Assembly: GCA_017940105.1 (NCBI GenBank)
Contig: JAGAZG010000190.1
Span: 1-5,636 of the forward strand
Length of the DNA: 5,636 nt
From: Mailhella sp.
GTDB lineage: Bacteria; Desulfobacterota; Desulfovibrionia; Desulfovibrionales; Desulfovibrionaceae
Reading direction: 5' to 3'
Each line of letters starts with the position of its first letter. Position 1 is the first letter of the stretch. This document shows, piece after piece, positions 5,178 to 5,636 of the stretch. The position numbers were made by a program, and so were the translations under genes. Below the pieces are notes generated by a model. The model made no database searches. It saw only the letters and a program-made list of their open reading frames with translations, and was not told the origin of the DNA.

Positions 5178-5612
5178 ATGAACGCTGACAACATTCTCGA
5201 ACGCCTGAAGAACTCGCCTTTTCGCGCTCGATTTCACCTGGATAATGCAGAACGTGAATATGCAGAAAAGCAGGGGATGAAAACACTGCGCCGGCATGCA
5301 GAAGACTTTATACGGCAGCGTCTTGCCCCTGCCAGCATACCCAATGATGGCAGGCAGACCCCCATGCGCGGTCATCCAGTGTTTGTTGCGCAGCATGCAT
5401 GCGCCTGCTGCTGCCGCGGCTGCATGGAAAAATGGCATCACATCCAGAAAGGCAGCGAACTGACACAGGCTCAGCAGGCTTTCGTTGTCAACCTGCTCAT
5501 GGAGTGGATAATCCGTGAAATTGAGCTGAAAGAACCAGAAAAGCAGCGCTCTGCAACCAAGACTGCAAAAAAGAAAAAAATTGCTCAATTGGCCTTGCCA
5601 GGCCTTGAATAA
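5178..5612 (+). CDS. DUF4186 family protein
   Basis: A 144-residue protein that I recognise as DUF4186, a widespread small bacterial family without known function. Family landmarks are L-x-x-S-x-F-R-x-R-F-H-L (9-21), T-L-R-R-H-A-E-D-F-I-R-Q-R-L-A-P (36-51), N-D-G-R-Q-T-P-M-R-G-H-P-V-F (56-69) and a Cys/His-rich centre with His66, His73, Cys75, Cys77-79, Cys82 and His87-88, then K-G-x-x-L-T and a final helix (97-115). The invariant Cys and His suggest a metal or redox site, but this is inference. A lysine-rich tail (119-134) ends in Q-L-A-L-P-G-L-E, beyond the usual family domain. It is predicted cytoplasmic, with no membrane segment. It is transcribed away from the metal ATPase, and a functional link is not shown. 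The gene is intact. Confidence 0.9.
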   Translation: MNADNILERLKNSPFRARFHLDNAEREYAEKQGMKTLRRHAEDFIRQRLAPASIPNDGRQTPMRGHPVFVAQHACACCCRGCMEKWHHIQKGSELTQAQQAFVVNLLMEWIIREIELKEPEKQRSATKTAKKKKIAQLALPGLE

Positions 5613-5636
5613 GCAGTTTTCAAAAAGCTGCTTATA
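5610..5636 (+). terminator. hairpin at the stop codon, cut by the window edge
   Basis: TAAGCAG (5610-5616) pairs with CTGCTTA (5628-5634), and TTT/AAA inside extends the stem around a small loop. It begins with the stop codon of the DUF4186 gene. Any U-tract would start at the window end and is not visible, so terminator function is likely but unproven. Confidence 0.5.

Overview
The window is bacterial DNA of intermediate GC, with compact genes, clear Shine-Dalgarno sites and Gram-negative-style sigma70 promoters. It holds four minus-strand genes, one divergent plus-strand gene, and a highly structured non-coding left end. Nothing fixes the species. The gene set (a CsoR-regulated metal ATPase without a metal-binding N-domain, a YqhD-like alcohol dehydrogenase, a DUF4186 protein) would suit an anaerobic Gram-negative such as a Desulfovibrio relative, but this is a weak inference. 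No insertion sequence, CRISPR array, tRNA or rRNA was seen.

Layout. Positions 1-305 contain no convincing gene. Within 14-150 there are four back-to-back inverted repeats, followed by a further foldable stretch at 187-237. Positions 306-1304 (-) encode a 332-aa protein that I do not recognise. Positions 1432-2613 (-) encode an iron-containing alcohol dehydrogenase of the YqhD/butanol dehydrogenase branch. Positions 2714-2989 (-) encode a CsoR/RcnR-family metal sensor with a Cys-His-Cys ligand set. Positions 3126-4967 (-) encode a P1B-type metal-exporting ATPase. Positions 5178-5612 (+) encode a DUF4186 protein, and a hairpin overlapping its stop codon runs up to the window edge.

How it works together. 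The best supported system is metal efflux. The ATPase promoter (-35 TTGACT, 17 bp, -10 TATAAG) is covered by two abutting palindromes, one over the -10 and start site and one filling the spacer. Both carry the A/T-G-run-A/T pattern of CsoR-family operators. The sensor gene lies just downstream but is separated from the ATPase by a strong intrinsic terminator, and it appears to have its own promoter without an operator. The simplest model is that the apo-sensor represses the ATPase, and metal binding at Cys34-His59-Cys63 releases it. Which metal is exported is not clear: the ATPase has the CPC motif but neither the standard copper nor the standard zinc/cadmium residues in its last two membrane helices. 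The dehydrogenase and the unknown gene may belong to the same stress response or may simply be neighbours.

The most unusual parts are the double operator, the atypical ATPase membrane site, the four-hairpin element at the left end and the unrecognised 332-aa protein.
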